DNA of 64,000 nucleotides from Ruminococcus sp. (GTDB lineage Bacteria; Bacillota; Clostridia; Oscillospirales; Ruminococcaceae), in the NCBI GenBank assembly GCA_021205185.1, contig JAJPYB010000004.1:62001-126000 (forward strand), in the 5' to 3' direction. The notes under the pieces are model-generated. The model was given only the letters and a program-made list of their open reading frames with translations, was not told the DNA's origin and made no database searches. Of the stretch, positions 54,728 to 64,000 are shown in pieces. A program made the position numbers and the translations under genes. Positions within the stretch are counted from its first letter, which is position 1. Every line of letters starts with the position of its first letter.

Positions 54728-56080
54728 ATGGACTTTACAACTGATATGGGCGTTTCCTCATTGCCTGTAAGTCTGGAAGCAGAGCAGACCGTTTTAGGCG
54801 GAATACTTATCGACGCTAAAAAAGCGCTTCCTGTTGTTATCGAACGGGTCAAGGCGGATTTCTTTTACAGCGAGCAGCACAGAGCTATTTTTGCAATTAT
54901 GCAAAGAATGTTCACCTCAAACCAAAACGTCGATATTCTGACAGTAGCGAACGAAGCTCAGAAAATGGGCGTGTTTGAAACGGACGTTATGGCGAGAACC
55001 TACTTAAAGGGTATGGCCGAAAGCGTTCCAAGCGTTTCAAATATTGAAAGCTATTGCGATATTTTAGAGGAAAAATACTACCTTCGTTCGTTGATTTTAG
55101 CGGCGAGGGAAATTATAGACAATGCTGAAAACGCATCTCTTGACGCAAGGACTCTTCTTGACAGCGCAGAGCAAAAAATCTACGATATAAGAAAAGGCAA
55201 GGACGCTGAGGGACTTACTAAAATCGACAGCATTATTCTGGATTCCTATCAGCACCTGCAGCAGATAACAGGCGAGGACAAGGAAAAGTATTTAGGTGCA
55301 AAATCCGGTTTCTCTCAGCTTGACAGAATAACGGGCGGACTTAATAAATCCGACCTTATAATCTTAGCGGCAAGACCGGGCGTTGGAAAATCTGCGTTTG
55401 CGGTTAATGTCGCCGTAAATATGTGCAAGAGAAGCAATAAAGAGGTAGCTGTATTCTCGCTCGAAATGGGTAAGGAGCAGCTTGTAACCAGAATGCTTTC
55501 GAGCGAATCGCTTGTCAGCAATACATCTCTTCGCTCAGGCTATCTGGAGGTTGAGGACTGGAACAAGCTTGCTGCCGGCGCAGCGGCACTGTCCGAGCTG
55601 CCAATTTATATTGACGATACAGGCGGGATTACAGTTCCTCAAATGAAGGCGAAGCTACGCCGAATGAGAAATTTAGGACTTGTAATAATCGACTATTTAC
55701 AGCTTATGGAAAGCGTTGGCAATCATTCAAACAGAGTAAACGAGGTTTCTGAAATTACACGACAGCTTAAACTAATGGCGAAGGAAATTAACGTACCTGT
55801 AATCTGTCTTTCACAGCTTGCCAGAGGGCCAGAAAACAGACAGGACCACCGCCCGATGCTTGCGGACCTTCGTGAATCGGGTTCTATCGAGCAGGACGCA
55901 GATATAGTTATGTTTTTGTATCGTGACAGCTATTACAACAAGGAGTCGGAAAACCAAAGCGAAGCCGAGTGTATAGTTTCCAAAAACAGACACGGCGAAA
56001 CGGGAACTGTGAACTTAGCATGGCTCGGCGAATATACGCTGTTCAGAAGTATTGACACGACGGCAAGACAGGAGAATTAA
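54728..56080 (+). CDS. dnaB: Replicative DNA helicase DnaB
   Basis: 450 aa from the ATG at 54728 (GAGGGT six bases upstream). Another in-frame ATG at 54707 overlaps the rplI stop and would add seven residues. N-terminal primase-binding domain (to about 150) and RecA-like motor with Walker A ARPGVGKSAF, Walker B LVIIDYLQLM and Arg finger region in the C-terminal part. Unwinds DNA at the replication fork. Confidence 0.95.
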   Translation: MDFTTDMGVSSLPVSLEAEQTVLGGILIDAKKALPVVIERVKADFFYSEQHRAIFAIMQRMFTSNQNVDILTVANEAQKMGVFETDVMARTYLKGMAESVPSVSNIESYCDILEEKYYLRSLILAAREIIDNAENASLDARTLLDSAEQKIYDIRKGKDAEGLTKIDSIILDSYQHLQQITGEDKEKYLGAKSGFSQLDRITGGLNKSDLIILAARPGVGKSAFAVNVAVNMCKRSNKEVAVFSLEMGKEQLVTRMLSSESLVSNTSLRSGYLEVEDWNKLAAGAAALSELPIYIDDTGGITVPQMKAKLRRMRNLGLVIIDYLQLMESVGNHSNRVNEVSEITRQLKLMAKEINVPVICLSQLARGPENRQDHRPMLADLRESGSIEQDADIVMFLYRDSYYNKESENQSEAECIVSKNRHGETGTVNLAWLGEYTLFRSIDTTARQEN

Positions 56081-56091
56081 GAGGGATTTTT

Positions 56092-57402
56092 ATGCTTCCT
56101 GATAAGGTATATGATTTTTTGAAGGGAAAGGATATGCTTAATAGCGGCGACAGGGTGCTTTGCGCCTTGTCGGGAGGCGCCGACAGTACGGCGCTTTTGT
56201 GCGTTTTATGTGCTTTGCAAAAAAGGCTTGGCATATCCGTTTGCGCGCTTCATTTAAATCACAATCTTCGAGGGGAGGAAAGTAATCGCGACGAGCGTTT
56301 TTGCAAGGATTTGTGCAAAAAGCTGGGCGTTGAGCTTAAGGTTGTAAGCGAGGACGTTTTGTCCTTCTGCAAGCAACATTCCCTTTCAACAGAGGAGGGG
56401 GCAAGAGCTTTGCGCTATAATGCTCTGTTGAGCGAGGATAGTGACAAAATCGCAACAGCGCATACCCTTAACGATTCTTATGAAACCTGTCTTTTTAATC
56501 TGGCGAGGGGAACGGCTCTTAAAGGCTTGACGGGGATTCCCGCTAAGAGAGGAAAAATTGTAAGACCGTTTATTGAGGTCACAAGGCAGGAGATTGAAGA
56601 GTATCTGACCGCTATAAAACAAGAGTATGTAACAGATTCGACTAATCTTACAAACGACTACAAGAGAAACTTCATTCGCCACGAAATAGTTCCTGAAATG
56701 CTGAAGATAAACGCCTCAGCTCTTAAAAGTTTTAAGAATACGGCCCTTGCTTTAAATGCCGATGAAGAATATTTGACAAATGTTGCTCTTGACGTTTTAA
56801 GTCAAAGCAAGAAAGCAAAAAGCTGCTATGACATAAGAGCGCTTAAAGTCCAGCCGACGGCGATACAAAACAGGGTTATCGCTATGATTTTGAGAGAAAA
56901 TTCGGCTGGAGTCAGCAAAATTCGCATTGACGACATCAGACAGACGATAAACGAAGGAAAAAAAATAAATCTTTCAAAAAACCTGTATAGCTTTATAGAT
57001 GAAAGCGGCAATTTAAAAATAGGCGAAATTAAAATGCGTGAGTGGCGGTCAGTTTCAAAGCCTATAGAGCTTTCAAAGGCAGAGAGCTTTTTTGAAAAAA
57101 CCGTACAGCTTAAATTGTGTGCAGACGATACCTGCAAATATCCTGTTATGGATTTTGACAAAATCAAGGGAAAAATTATTTTGCGAAACAGAATGAGTCA
57201 GGACAAGGTAATATTTTCCCGCCGCCAGCATACAACGCTTCTTAAAAAGGCGTATAGCGAAAAAATAGCTCCTGACAAAAGAGAAAGCAATGTTATTTTA
57301 GCCGACAGCGAGGGAATAATATTTGTTGAAAATTTTTCGGTTGCAAAAAGAGTAGCGGTTGATGAAAACACAAAAGTAAAGGTAGCGGTTGTTATTTTGT
57401 AA
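56092..57402 (+). CDS. tilS: tRNA(Ile)-lysidine synthase
   Basis: 436 aa. PP-loop ATPase motif LSGGADSTALL (about 27-37) and LHLNHNLRGEES; C-terminal TilS domain with LRNRMSQDKV. It changes C34 of tRNA-Ile(CAU) to lysidine so that it reads AUA. Begins 11 bases after dnaB. In Bacillus tilS is followed by hpt and ftsH; here hpt is missing and ftsH follows after 246 bases. Confidence 0.93.
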   Translation: MLPDKVYDFLKGKDMLNSGDRVLCALSGGADSTALLCVLCALQKRLGISVCALHLNHNLRGEESNRDERFCKDLCKKLGVELKVVSEDVLSFCKQHSLSTEEGARALRYNALLSEDSDKIATAHTLNDSYETCLFNLARGTALKGLTGIPAKRGKIVRPFIEVTRQEIEEYLTAIKQEYVTDSTNLTNDYKRNFIRHEIVPEMLKINASALKSFKNTALALNADEEYLTNVALDVLSQSKKAKSCYDIRALKVQPTAIQNRVIAMILRENSAGVSKIRIDDIRQTINEGKKINLSKNLYSFIDESGNLKIGEIKMREWRSVSKPIELSKAESFFEKTVQLKLCADDTCKYPVMDFDKIKGKIILRNRMSQDKVIFSRRQHTTLLKKAYSEKIAPDKRESNVILADSEGIIFVENFSVAKRVAVDENTKVKVAVVIL

Positions 57403-57508
57403 AAAAATGGGTTTTGTACTGTTGATATATCATACAATTTTCACATTATTATAGTAAATTCAGTTAAGGCTTTTTACGTTGACAACGAAAAGGTCGGAAA
57501 TTTAAGTG

Positions 57509-57536
57509 TTGACATAGAGCTTTTGTGTAGTACAAT
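57509..57536 (+). promoter_or_regulatory. Promoter of ftsH
   Basis: TTGACA (57509-57514), 16-base spacer, TACAAT (57531-57536). It would give a leader of about 105 bases. Confidence 0.72.
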
Positions 57537-57563
57537 CTGAAAAACACATAACTTGAAGGGATG

Positions 57564-57608
57564 AAAGTCCTGAAGACTTTAAATTGAGCTTCAGGCAGTT
57601 TTTATTGA
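57564..57608 (+). promoter_or_regulatory. ftsH leader with two exclusive hairpins
   Basis: AAAGTC (57564-57569) can pair with GACTTT (57575-57580). Alternatively CCTGAAG (57569-57575) can pair with CTTCAGG (57589-57595), followed by CAGTTTTTATT, a terminator-like form. The two stems share bases and cannot form together. The order fits transcription attenuation, but the signal is unknown. Confidence 0.5.
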
Positions 57609-57648
57609 AAAAATATTGAGCAATCAGACTTAACGAGGAGTTGGTAGG

Positions 57649-59532
57649 ATGAAAGGTAAAAAGAACAGGAGCCTGGTGGTTTATCTCTTGGTATCAGCCG
57701 CAATAATTTTCGGCTTGGTATTTTTGTTGAGCAGCGTTTCAGGCTCTAATACAACTGAGGTGGAATATTCTGAAATTTTGTCGTATTTTGACGATTTGGA
57801 GGTTTCGGAATTTGAGCTTGATTTAGGAACCGGCGAGCTTAATTATACGCTGAAAAGCGACGATACAAGTCAGCTTAGCGACGGACAATACGCTCATACC
57901 TATGAGGTTCCGTCAGTATCGGCGTTTTACAATAGACTGTTTAACGAAAGCTACGATTACCAAAAGCTCTACAATGCTGAAAACGAAGACGAGCCTTTGA
58001 AGATGAATCTCCTCGAGGTTCAGGACAACAGCATCTGGCTGAGCATTTTGCCGTACATTTTGATTATCGGCTCTATGGTCTTGCTTTTCTATATGATGAT
58101 GAAAAGTCAGGGCGGCGGAAAAATCGGCGGCTTTGGAAAGTCAAATGCAAAGCAGCACCTCAATACTGGTAAAAAGGCTACCTTTGCTGACGTCGCAGGA
58201 GCAGACGAGGAAAAGGAAGAGCTTGCAGAAATTGTCGACTTTTTAAAGAATCCGAAGAAGTTTGATTCTATCGGCGCAAGAGTTCCAAAGGGTGTTCTTC
58301 TGATGGGACCTCCGGGAACCGGTAAAACTCTGCTTGCAAGAGCAGTAGCTGGAGAAGCGGGAGTCCCATTCTTCTCGATTTCAGGTTCTGACTTCGTTGA
58401 AATGTTTGTCGGCGTCGGAGCTTCAAGAGTCAGAGATCTTTTCGGCGAGGCTAAGAAAAATGCGCCTGCTATTATATTTATCGACGAGATTGACGCAGTA
58501 GGCCGTCAAAGAGGAGCAGGACTAGGCGGCGGCCACGACGAAAGAGAGCAAACGCTCAACCAGCTTCTTGTTGAAATGGACGGCTTTGACGGTAACGAGG
58601 GAATTATCGTTATGGCGGCGACAAACCGTCGTGATATTTTAGACCCCGCTCTTTTAAGACCGGGAAGATTTGACAGACAGATTCTGGTTTCCTATCCTGA
58701 CGTTAAGGGAAGAGAGGAAATTTTAAAGGTTCATTCGAGAAATAAGCCGCTCGCTCCTGACGTTGATCTTAAAACAATCGCTAAAACGACAGTTGGCTTT
58801 ACGGGCGCAGACCTTGAAAACCTTATAAACGAAGCCAGCCTTCTGGCGGCGAGAAAGAACAGAAAAGCAATTACCAAGGAGGATATGGAGGAAGCTTCAA
58901 TCAAGGTAATTGCAGGACCTGAAAAGAAATCGAAGGTTGTCACAGAAAACGAAAAGAAGCTGACCTCTTATCACGAAGCTGGTCACGCAATCTGTACCTA
59001 TTATTGCAGCTCTCAGGATAAGGTTCATCAGGTTTCAATCATACCAAGAGGAATGGCAGGCGGCTATACGCTTTCGCTTCCTGAGAAGGATAAGTCTTTT
59101 GTTTCAAAGCACGAAATGATCGAGCAGATTGTCGTTTTGCTGGGAGGAAGAGTAGCTGAAAAGATTGTTCTCGACGACATTTCAACGGGCGCTTCCAACG
59201 ACCTTGAGCGTGCAACCTCAACTGCCAGAGATATGGTTACAAGATACGGCTTTTCCGAAAAGCTCGGACCTGTCGTTTACGGTCACGACGAATCTCAGGT
59301 CTTTTTAGGACGTGATTACGCCGGCGGAAATCATTATTCAGAAGCTATTGCTGCGCAGATAGACGACGAGATCAGAGATTTGATTGAAGACTGCTTTAAG
59401 GAAGCTGAAAAGATTTTAAGAGAACATATCGACAAGCTTCATACAGTAGCCGGATACTTGTTCATTCACGAAAAGATTGACGGAAACGAGTTTGAGTCTT
59501 TGATGAACGGAGTCGTTCCAAGCAAGGAATAA
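57649..59532 (+). CDS. ftsH: ATP-dependent zinc metalloprotease FtsH
   Basis: 627 aa. Two membrane segments (about 9-28 and 130-150) around an outer domain, AAA domain with Walker A GPPGTGKT and Walker [10 protein letters not shown], the [21 protein letters not shown], and the zinc motif HEAGH in the C-terminal protease. Degrades membrane and regulatory proteins. Followed by a strong terminator. Confidence 0.97.
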   Translation: MKGKKNRSLVVYLLVSAAIIFGLVFLLSSVSGSNTTEVEYSEILSYFDDLEVSEFELDLGTGELNYTLKSDDTSQLSDGQYAHTYEVPSVSAFYNRLFNESYDYQKLYNAENEDEPLKMNLLEVQDNSIWLSILPYILIIGSMVLLFYMMMKSQGGGKIGGFGKSNAKQHLNTGKKATFADVAGADEEKEELAEIVDFLKNPKKFDSIGARVPKGVLLMGPPGTGKTLLARAVAGEAGVPFFSISGSDFVEMFVGVGASRVRDLFGEAKKNAPAIIFIDEIDAVGRQRGAGLGGGHDEREQTLNQLLVEMDGFDGNEGIIVMAATNRRDILDPALLRPGRFDRQILVSYPDVKGREEILKVHSRNKPLAPDVDLKTIAKTTVGFTGADLENLINEASLLAARKNRKAITKEDMEEASIKVIAGPEKKSKVVTENEKKLTSYHEAGHAICTYYCSSQDKVHQVSIIPRGMAGGYTLSLPEKDKSFVSKHEMIEQIVVLLGGRVAEKIVLDDISTGASNDLERATSTARDMVTRYGFSEKLGPVVYGHDESQVFLGRDYAGGNHYSEAIAAQIDDEIRDLIEDCFKEAEKILREHIDKLHTVAGYLFIHEKIDGNEFESLMNGVVPSKE

Positions 59533-59547
59533 ACTTTAACACTACAG

Positions 59548-59572
59548 GGCGGACGATTAAGTCCGCCTTTTT
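59548..59572 (+). terminator. Terminator after ftsH
   Basis: GGCGGAC (59548-59554) and GTCCGCC (59561-59567) with loop GATTAA, followed by five T. Confidence 0.92.
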
Positions 59573-59592
59573 CATAAATTTGCGGCTTTTGC

Positions 59593-59621
59593 TTTACATT
59601 TTTCTTATTCTGTGGTAGAAT
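59593..59621 (+). promoter_or_regulatory. Promoter of metA
   Basis: TTTACA (59593-59598), 17-base spacer, TAGAAT (59616-59621), 33 bases before the ATG. No SAM riboswitch or T-box fits in the short leader. Confidence 0.75.
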
Positions 59622-59654
59622 TACAATATTCGTGAAAAGAAAGGAGCGAGGATT

Positions 59655-60572
59655 ATGCCTATTAAGATACCGAACGGACTTCCTGCATTTAAAACGCTGG
59701 TCGAGGATAGAATTATGGTCATTGATGAGAGCAGAGCAACTCATCAGGATATAAGACCGCTTGAAATAGCAATCCTCAACCTGATGCCTAAAAAAATTGA
59801 AACGGAAACTCAGCTTTTAAGGCTTTTGAGCAATACTCCGCTTCAGATTAACATTGAGCTTTTGCAAACGGCAAGTCATGAAACCAAAACAACTCCACAA
59901 GAGCATATGTTTAAGTTCTATACCACCTTCGATAAGGTGAAGGACAAATATTTTGACGGACTTATAATAACGGGTGCGCCTGTTGAACAGCTTGAATTTG
60001 AGGACGTTGACTACTGGGACGAGCTTTGCGAAATTATGGAGTGGAGCAAAACTCACGTCTATTCCACAATACATATCTGCTGGGGAGCGCAGGCAGGACT
60101 TTTTTACCATTATGGAATTAAAAAATATCCGCTTGAAAAGAAGATGTTCGGGGTTTTTGAGCATCACGTTTTAAATCCAAGACATCCGATCTTAAACGGC
60201 TTTGACGACGTATTTTTAGTTCCTCATTCAAGACACACTGAGGTCAGAAGAAGTGACATTGAAAAGGTGCCGGAGCTTGAGATTCTCGCTGAAAGCGATA
60301 TAGCGGGAGTTGACATTGTCGGCGATGAAAGCATGAGAAAATTCTTTATCTTCGGGCATAGAGAGTACGACAAGAGGACCTTAGCGGAGGAGTATTTCAG
60401 AGATCTTGAAAAGGGACTTTCGATTGATATTCCGTATAACTATTTTCCCGATGACGATACAAGCAACAAACCGCTTCACACATGGATCTGCCACGCAAAC
60501 CTGATGTTTTCAAACTGGCTTAACTTTATAGTTTATCCCGGAACGCCGTTTGACCTTACGCAAATCAAATAG
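59655..60572 (+). CDS. metA: Homoserine O-acetyltransferase (MetA family)
   Basis: 305 aa. Amidotransferase-like fold with nucleophile C142 (IHICWGAQ), H235 and E237 (FGHREY). Residue 111 is Glu (GAPVE); in this family Glu111 is reported to favour acetyl-CoA and Gly111, as in E. coli, succinyl-CoA. So an acetyltransferase is predicted. First step of methionine synthesis from homoserine. Single-gene unit with its own promoter and terminator. Confidence 0.93.
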   Translation: MPIKIPNGLPAFKTLVEDRIMVIDESRATHQDIRPLEIAILNLMPKKIETETQLLRLLSNTPLQINIELLQTASHETKTTPQEHMFKFYTTFDKVKDKYFDGLIITGAPVEQLEFEDVDYWDELCEIMEWSKTHVYSTIHICWGAQAGLFYHYGIKKYPLEKKMFGVFEHHVLNPRHPILNGFDDVFLVPHSRHTEVRRSDIEKVPELEILAESDIAGVDIVGDESMRKFFIFGHREYDKRTLAEEYFRDLEKGLSIDIPYNYFPDDDTSNKPLHTWICHANLMFSNWLNFIVYPGTPFDLTQIK

Positions 60573-60579
60573 AACTGCT

Positions 60580-60601
60580 GCCGCCTTCGGGCGGCTTTTT
60601 T
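60580..60601 (+). terminator. Terminator after metA
   Basis: GCCGCC and GGCGGC around a TTCG tetraloop, followed by six T. Confidence 0.93.
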
Positions 60602-60676
60602 GTCGCAAAAATAAGCATTCGATGTGCTTTTTCTCTACAATAGACGAATTTCATATCTTTTTGTTAAAAGCCGCCT

Positions 60677-60709
60677 TTGACAAAATTTTTTACATTACCT
60701 TGCTACAAT
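60677..60709 (+). promoter_or_regulatory. Spo0A-type sigma-A promoter of spoIIE
   Basis: TTGACA (60677-60682) and TACAAT (60704-60709) are 21 bases apart. This wide spacing is the known form of Spo0A-activated sigma-A promoters such as spoIIE and spoIIG of Bacillus. Six-of-seven matches to the 0A box TGNCGAA lie at 60642-60648 (AGACGAA) and 60678-60684 (TGACAAA). Confidence 0.6.
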
Positions 60710-60782
60710 AAAAACGTACAATTTCCGTATATAGAGAAAGACGCGGAAAAATCTATAAATTATAAAGACAGGTGTGTAGGGA

Positions 60783-63050
60783 ATGTTAAAAATGGAGACA
60801 ACTTTAAAAAACACGGAGAAACTGCGCTATTTTTCATTTGCAGGGTTAACAATGATTTCGAGCTTTGTGGCGACGGGAGGCGAGCTTTTTTCCTTTCCGT
60901 CGCCGATTAACGTCGTAATTTCGGCTCTTTGCGGAAATTACGGCGTATTTTCGCTTGCGGCGTCGCTTTTGTCGTACATAATCAATGGAAATATTTTTGA
61001 CGGGATAATAAACCTTTGCGCAATAGCAACGCTTATTGCCATAAGAATTATTACAGGTAAAGCTGAAAGCGAAACGCCGACAGTAACCGCTATGATTTCC
61101 TCTTCGTCGTATCTTTTGTATGCGGCAATAATAAGTCTGGTGTCAGCCTCTGAGCTTGATGAGGTTTTGTACAGACTTCTAAGTACGTTTTTGATTTTTG
61201 CAATAACCTATTCTGCAAAGGTCTGCTATGAAAAGTACATAGACGACGGAATGTTTGAAATGAACGGCAGAGCGGGAATTATGATAGCGCTTATTTTTGT
61301 CACGTTAGTTTCAACTCTGACAAGCGTTTCGATTTTAGGAATAAACTTAGGTAGAGCGACAGGCGTGGCTGTTATGCTTTTTGCGGCGAACAAATACAAG
61401 TATATAGGCGGCGCCGTTTACGGAGCGCTTTGCGCAGTAGGAGTAATTATTTGCTCGCCTGAAATGGCAAAAAATACTCTGCTTCTGGCGGTAGCGGGTC
61501 TTATCTGCGGAGCCTTTTCGTCGCTTGGAGTTGTAGCGGTAGTGGTATCGCTGATTGTAAGCGTTCTCGGCGGAATTTTTGTTATGGGAACAAACGCCGA
61601 TTCCTTTAAGCTTTTAGCGGATATTATAGTCGGTGCGGTGATGTATCTGAGCCTGCCCGACAATAAAATTCTTTCAGCCTTCAGACTTGTCGGAGGAAAG
61701 CGAAAATCTCCTGAGCTTTTGTGCCAGACCGCCGCTTCAAGGCTTGAGTTTGCATCGAAGAATATAAACGCTGTAAGGGAGCAGATTGTGAGCGTTACCG
61801 AAGCGCTCGAAAAGAAAATCGAGCCGTGCGACCTGTCAAACGAGGTCAGAATGTGCGTCTGTAAGGACTGTACAAAATTTGCTTTTTGCTGGCAGCACAA
61901 CGCAGCAGGAGTTAAAAGCGTCTTTTTGCAGCTTTCTATGAGAGCAAATTTAAACGGCGCAATAACGCTTGAGGACATACAAAACAAATATAGCGAATGC
62001 TGCCGCAAGGAGGTTTTGATGAGCTCGTTTAATATGCTCTATATGAGCCTTCGATACGAGCAGGAGAGAAAAAACCGAATAGCTGAGCTTCGGGAGCTTT
62101 TATGCTCGCAGTTAAGCGTTATGTCGAGTATGTTTGACGACCTTTCAACCGACACGGACAGCTTAAACAGAATTGACGCTATGCTTTCGGACAGCATTGC
62201 AGATATTGTTTACAGGCAGGGCATCAGAAACGCAAAAATTTGCGCTTATATTGACCAGGCGAGCAGACCGAGGGTTGAGATTTATATTCCCAAAAACATA
62301 AAGCCAGACCTTGTTAAGCTTACCGTTGAAATTGGCGAAGCGGCCTGCGCTGACTTTGACCTGCCGGTTGTAAGCGTAGTAGAAAATATGAAAAGGCTGG
62401 AGTTTTCAACAAAGCCGTACTATTCTCTCGAATTTGACGTTCTGGCGGCAAGCGCCGTTTTCGGCGATTATTCGGGCGATTACTACGAGCTTGTAAAGGC
62501 AACTCCAAACAGGCAGTTTATAATCCTTTCGGACGGTATGGGAACAGGAAAAAGCGCAAGGCTTGATTCAATGCTTGCGGTAAACTTAGTGACAAGGCTC
62601 ATAACAAGCGGAGCGAGCGGAACAACTGCGGCTTCTTTGATAAACGCAGTTTTAAGAGTCAAAAGTGAGGAGGAAAGCTTCGCTACCCTTGATATTGCCG
62701 ACATTGATTTAACAACAGGCGTACTCAATCTTTTGAAATGCGGCGCAGCGTACAGCTATCTTATCCGAAAGGGAAGCTTAAACGTCTTAGACGCCAAAAC
62801 CTTTCCGCTCGGAATTCTATCGGGAATAACTCCTGAAACTATAAGCTTAAAGCTTGAAAGGGAGGATATACTGCTTATGTGCTCCGACGGAATATCAAAA
62901 GCGGAAATAAGTCAGTCAGTTTCAAATAAGAAATCAATCAACAAGTGCGAGCCAAAGGAAATTATCAGAATGATTTCAGACGAAATAAGCCTTAAAAAGT
63001 CAAGCGCAAAGCCTGACGACGTTACTGTTATAGCGACAAAAATTTTGTAA
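60783..63050 (+). CDS. spoIIE: Stage II sporulation protein E
   Basis: 755 aa. About ten N-terminal membrane segments (to about 300), a middle region with Cys residues (CVCKDCTKFAFCW, about 357-369), and a C-terminal PP2C phosphatase (about 540-755) with SDGMGTGKSA and CSDGIS metal sites. SpoIIE dephosphorylates SpoIIAA to free sigma-F after asymmetric division. It shows that the organism has sporulation genes. As in Bacillus, it is close to tilS and ftsH, here on the far side of metA. Confidence 0.93.
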   Translation: MLKMETTLKNTEKLRYFSFAGLTMISSFVATGGELFSFPSPINVVISALCGNYGVFSLAASLLSYIINGNIFDGIINLCAIATLIAIRIITGKAESETPTVTAMISSSSYLLYAAIISLVSASELDEVLYRLLSTFLIFAITYSAKVCYEKYIDDGMFEMNGRAGIMIALIFVTLVSTLTSVSILGINLGRATGVAVMLFAANKYKYIGGAVYGALCAVGVIICSPEMAKNTLLLAVAGLICGAFSSLGVVAVVVSLIVSVLGGIFVMGTNADSFKLLADIIVGAVMYLSLPDNKILSAFRLVGGKRKSPELLCQTAASRLEFASKNINAVREQIVSVTEALEKKIEPCDLSNEVRMCVCKDCTKFAFCWQHNAAGVKSVFLQLSMRANLNGAITLEDIQNKYSECCRKEVLMSSFNMLYMSLRYEQERKNRIAELRELLCSQLSVMSSMFDDLSTDTDSLNRIDAMLSDSIADIVYRQGIRNAKICAYIDQASRPRVEIYIPKNIKPDLVKLTVEIGEAACADFDLPVVSVVENMKRLEFSTKPYYSLEFDVLAASAVFGDYSGDYYELVKATPNRQFIILSDGMGTGKSARLDSMLAVNLVTRLITSGASGTTAASLINAVLRVKSEEESFATLDIADIDLTTGVLNLLKCGAAYSYLIRKGSLNVLDAKTFPLGILSGITPETISLKLEREDILLMCSDGISKAEISQSVSNKKSINKCEPKEIIRMISDEISLKKSSAKPDDVTVIATKIL

Positions 63051-63267
63051 AGCTATAAGCTATTGCTCATTTGCAACCCTCAAAAGTCCATATTACCATC
63101 TCATCAAAACTGAAACCTCAGACGTCTTAATGTTAAAAGTTCTTATTTTTTTACAGTCAGTTTACATAATCGTCGTTTGTTTGTTACGAATTGTAGAAAG
63201 TTATTGTCATTTTCAACAAATTTAGGTGTCGTTTTATGTGAGAATTGGAAAAATTGAATAAAAACTC
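63051..63267. other. Intergenic stretch between spoIIE and glgB
   Basis: AT-rich; no gene, clear terminator or repeat seen. The glgB promoter follows. Confidence 0.5.
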
Positions 63268-63296
63268 TTGCATATAACACGAAAAAGAGGTACAAT
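63268..63296 (+). promoter_or_regulatory. Promoter of glgB
   Basis: TTGCAT (63268-63273), 17-base spacer, TACAAT (63291-63296), with GGAGGAG and the ATG shortly after. Confidence 0.75.
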
Positions 63297-63323
63297 AGAT
63301 AAAAAGAAGATGGAGGAGTGACT

Positions 63324-64000
63324 ATGTCCGAAAATAGCATTAACAATAATAATGATTTTCCTATAATGCTTTTTCATCAGGGGAACAATTTCCAAATGCA
63401 GGACCTTTTGGGCAACCACAAGGGTGAGCTTGATGGAAAAAAGGGTTATTATTTCAGAGCCTGGGCGCCTCACGCTAAAAGCGTAAGCGTTATCGGCGAT
63501 TTTAACGATTGGGACGAGGATAAAAACGTTATGACTCGCCTTAAGGACAATGAAATCTGGGAGTGCTTTATCCCTGACCTCAAGGAATATGATTTGTATA
63601 AGTACCGCATTATCACAAGCGACGGCGAAAAGCTTACCAAGGCGGATCCTTACGGCATTCATATGCAAACGCCCCCTGAAACGGCGACCAGAATTTATTC
63701 GGTTGACGGCTTCAGGTGGACGGATTCTGTATATATGAAAGCAAAGGCAAAGAAAAACGTATACAAGAGTCCGATGAACATATACGAGGTTCATTTCAAT
63801 TCCTGGAAGCGCTATCCTGACGGAAATTATTATACTTATGATAAGCTCGCCGAAGAAATGATACCCTATATGCTTGAAATGGGTTACACTCATATCGAGT
63901 TTATGCCGCTTTCAGAGTATCCGTTTGACGGCTCGTGGGGCTATCAGCAAATGGGTTATTATGCGCCTACTTCAAGATTCGGTACGCCGAAGGATTTTAT
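63324..64000 (+). CDS. glgB: 1,4-alpha-glucan branching enzyme, 5' part
   Basis: The first 225 codons are in the window; the frame is open at the right edge. N-terminal CBM48 domain (about 30-125) with YYFRAWAPHAKSVSVIGDFNDWD, then the start of the GH13 barrel: NIYEVHFNSW, a GYTHIEFMPLSEYPFDGSWGYQ block and GYYAPTSRFGTP, all typical of GlgB. It adds alpha-1,6 branches to glycogen. Shine-Dalgarno GGAGGAG is strong. Confidence 0.93.
   Translation, partial: MSENSINNNNDFPIMLFHQGNNFQMQDLLGNHKGELDGKKGYYFRAWAPHAKSVSVIGDFNDWDEDKNVMTRLKDNEIWECFIPDLKEYDLYKYRIITSDGEKLTKADPYGIHMQTPPETATRIYSVDGFRWTDSVYMKAKAKKNVYKSPMNIYEVHFNSWKRYPDGNYYTYDKLAEEMIPYMLEMGYTHIEFMPLSEYPFDGSWGYQQMGYYAPTSRFGTPKDF

Noticed and set aside
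61418-62008. 196-codon ORF on the minus strand inside spoIIE
   Set aside because: Composition is that of an antisense shadow of a well-supported coding frame; no Shine-Dalgarno or known domain.
63234-63893. 219-codon minus-strand ORF opposite glgB
   Set aside because: Plus strand encodes clear GlgB motifs with promoter and Shine-Dalgarno; the antisense frame has no family features.
1-64000. CRISPR arrays, insertion sequences, integrases or phage genes
   Set aside because: No regularly spaced repeats, transposase or integrase motifs were found; the only sizeable repeat is the 452-bp pair.

Overview
The window looks like a chromosomal segment of a low-to-mid-GC, spore-forming Gram-positive of the class Clostridia, most like a Ruminococcus-type Oscillospiraceae; the species cannot be named from sequence alone. 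Pointers are T-box leaders on alaS and trpE, sigma-A promoters close to TTGACA-17-TATAAT, RNase J, GdpP, ECF transporter genes, a ClpE-like ATPase and spoIIE near tilS-ftsH.

Region 1 (1-9357) is accessory and the most unusual part. Three tandem cassettes each hold two FtsX-type permease genes (about 400 codons each, 'a' and 'b'). In two cassettes a small secreted protein of about 140 aa precedes the pair; the peptide of the first cassette would lie off the left edge. The array ends in a single ABC ATPase gene. The 3' end of permease b, the spacer and the first codons of the next peptide gene form a 452-bp direct repeat with only four mismatches, so the array can gain or lose a 3091-bp unit by recombination. 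Strong hairpins lie between peptide and permease genes in cassettes 1 and 2. This is the best candidate here for an undescribed system, perhaps bacteriocin-like export or immunity, or peptide sensing.

Region 2 (9396-27315) is housekeeping. On the minus strand are murA, a YycJ/WalJ-type metallo-hydrolase and rlmH. On the plus strand are a NusG-domain-II protein and a Gx transporter, ruvC-ruvA-glmM, a methyltransferase, a frameshifted PfkB kinase, ecfA1-ecfA2-ruvB-ecfT-truA, a DUF5711-like protein, a CvpA-like protein, a ClpE-like ATPase and a small M50 protease.

Region 3 (27330-43640): alaS-HIT-purD behind an Ala T-box, a small membrane protein, tRNA-Leu(CAA), a bifunctional fucokinase/GDP-fucose pyrophosphorylase-like gene with rmlB, and a complete trpE-GD-C-F-B-A operon behind a Trp T-box.

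Region 4 (43668-64000): on the minus strand nadB-nadC, a nucleoside phosphorylase and two lipoproteins (PASTA, DHHW-type). On the plus strand a degenerate phosphohexomutase-like gene, a short candidate RNA or leader with a consensus promoter and terminator, rnj-gdpP-rplI-dnaB-tilS, ftsH with a leader that can fold two ways, metA (Glu111 form, predicted acetyltransferase), spoIIE behind a promoter with 21-bp spacing typical of Spo0A control, and the start of glgB.

No CRISPR array, insertion sequence, rRNA or phage gene was seen.
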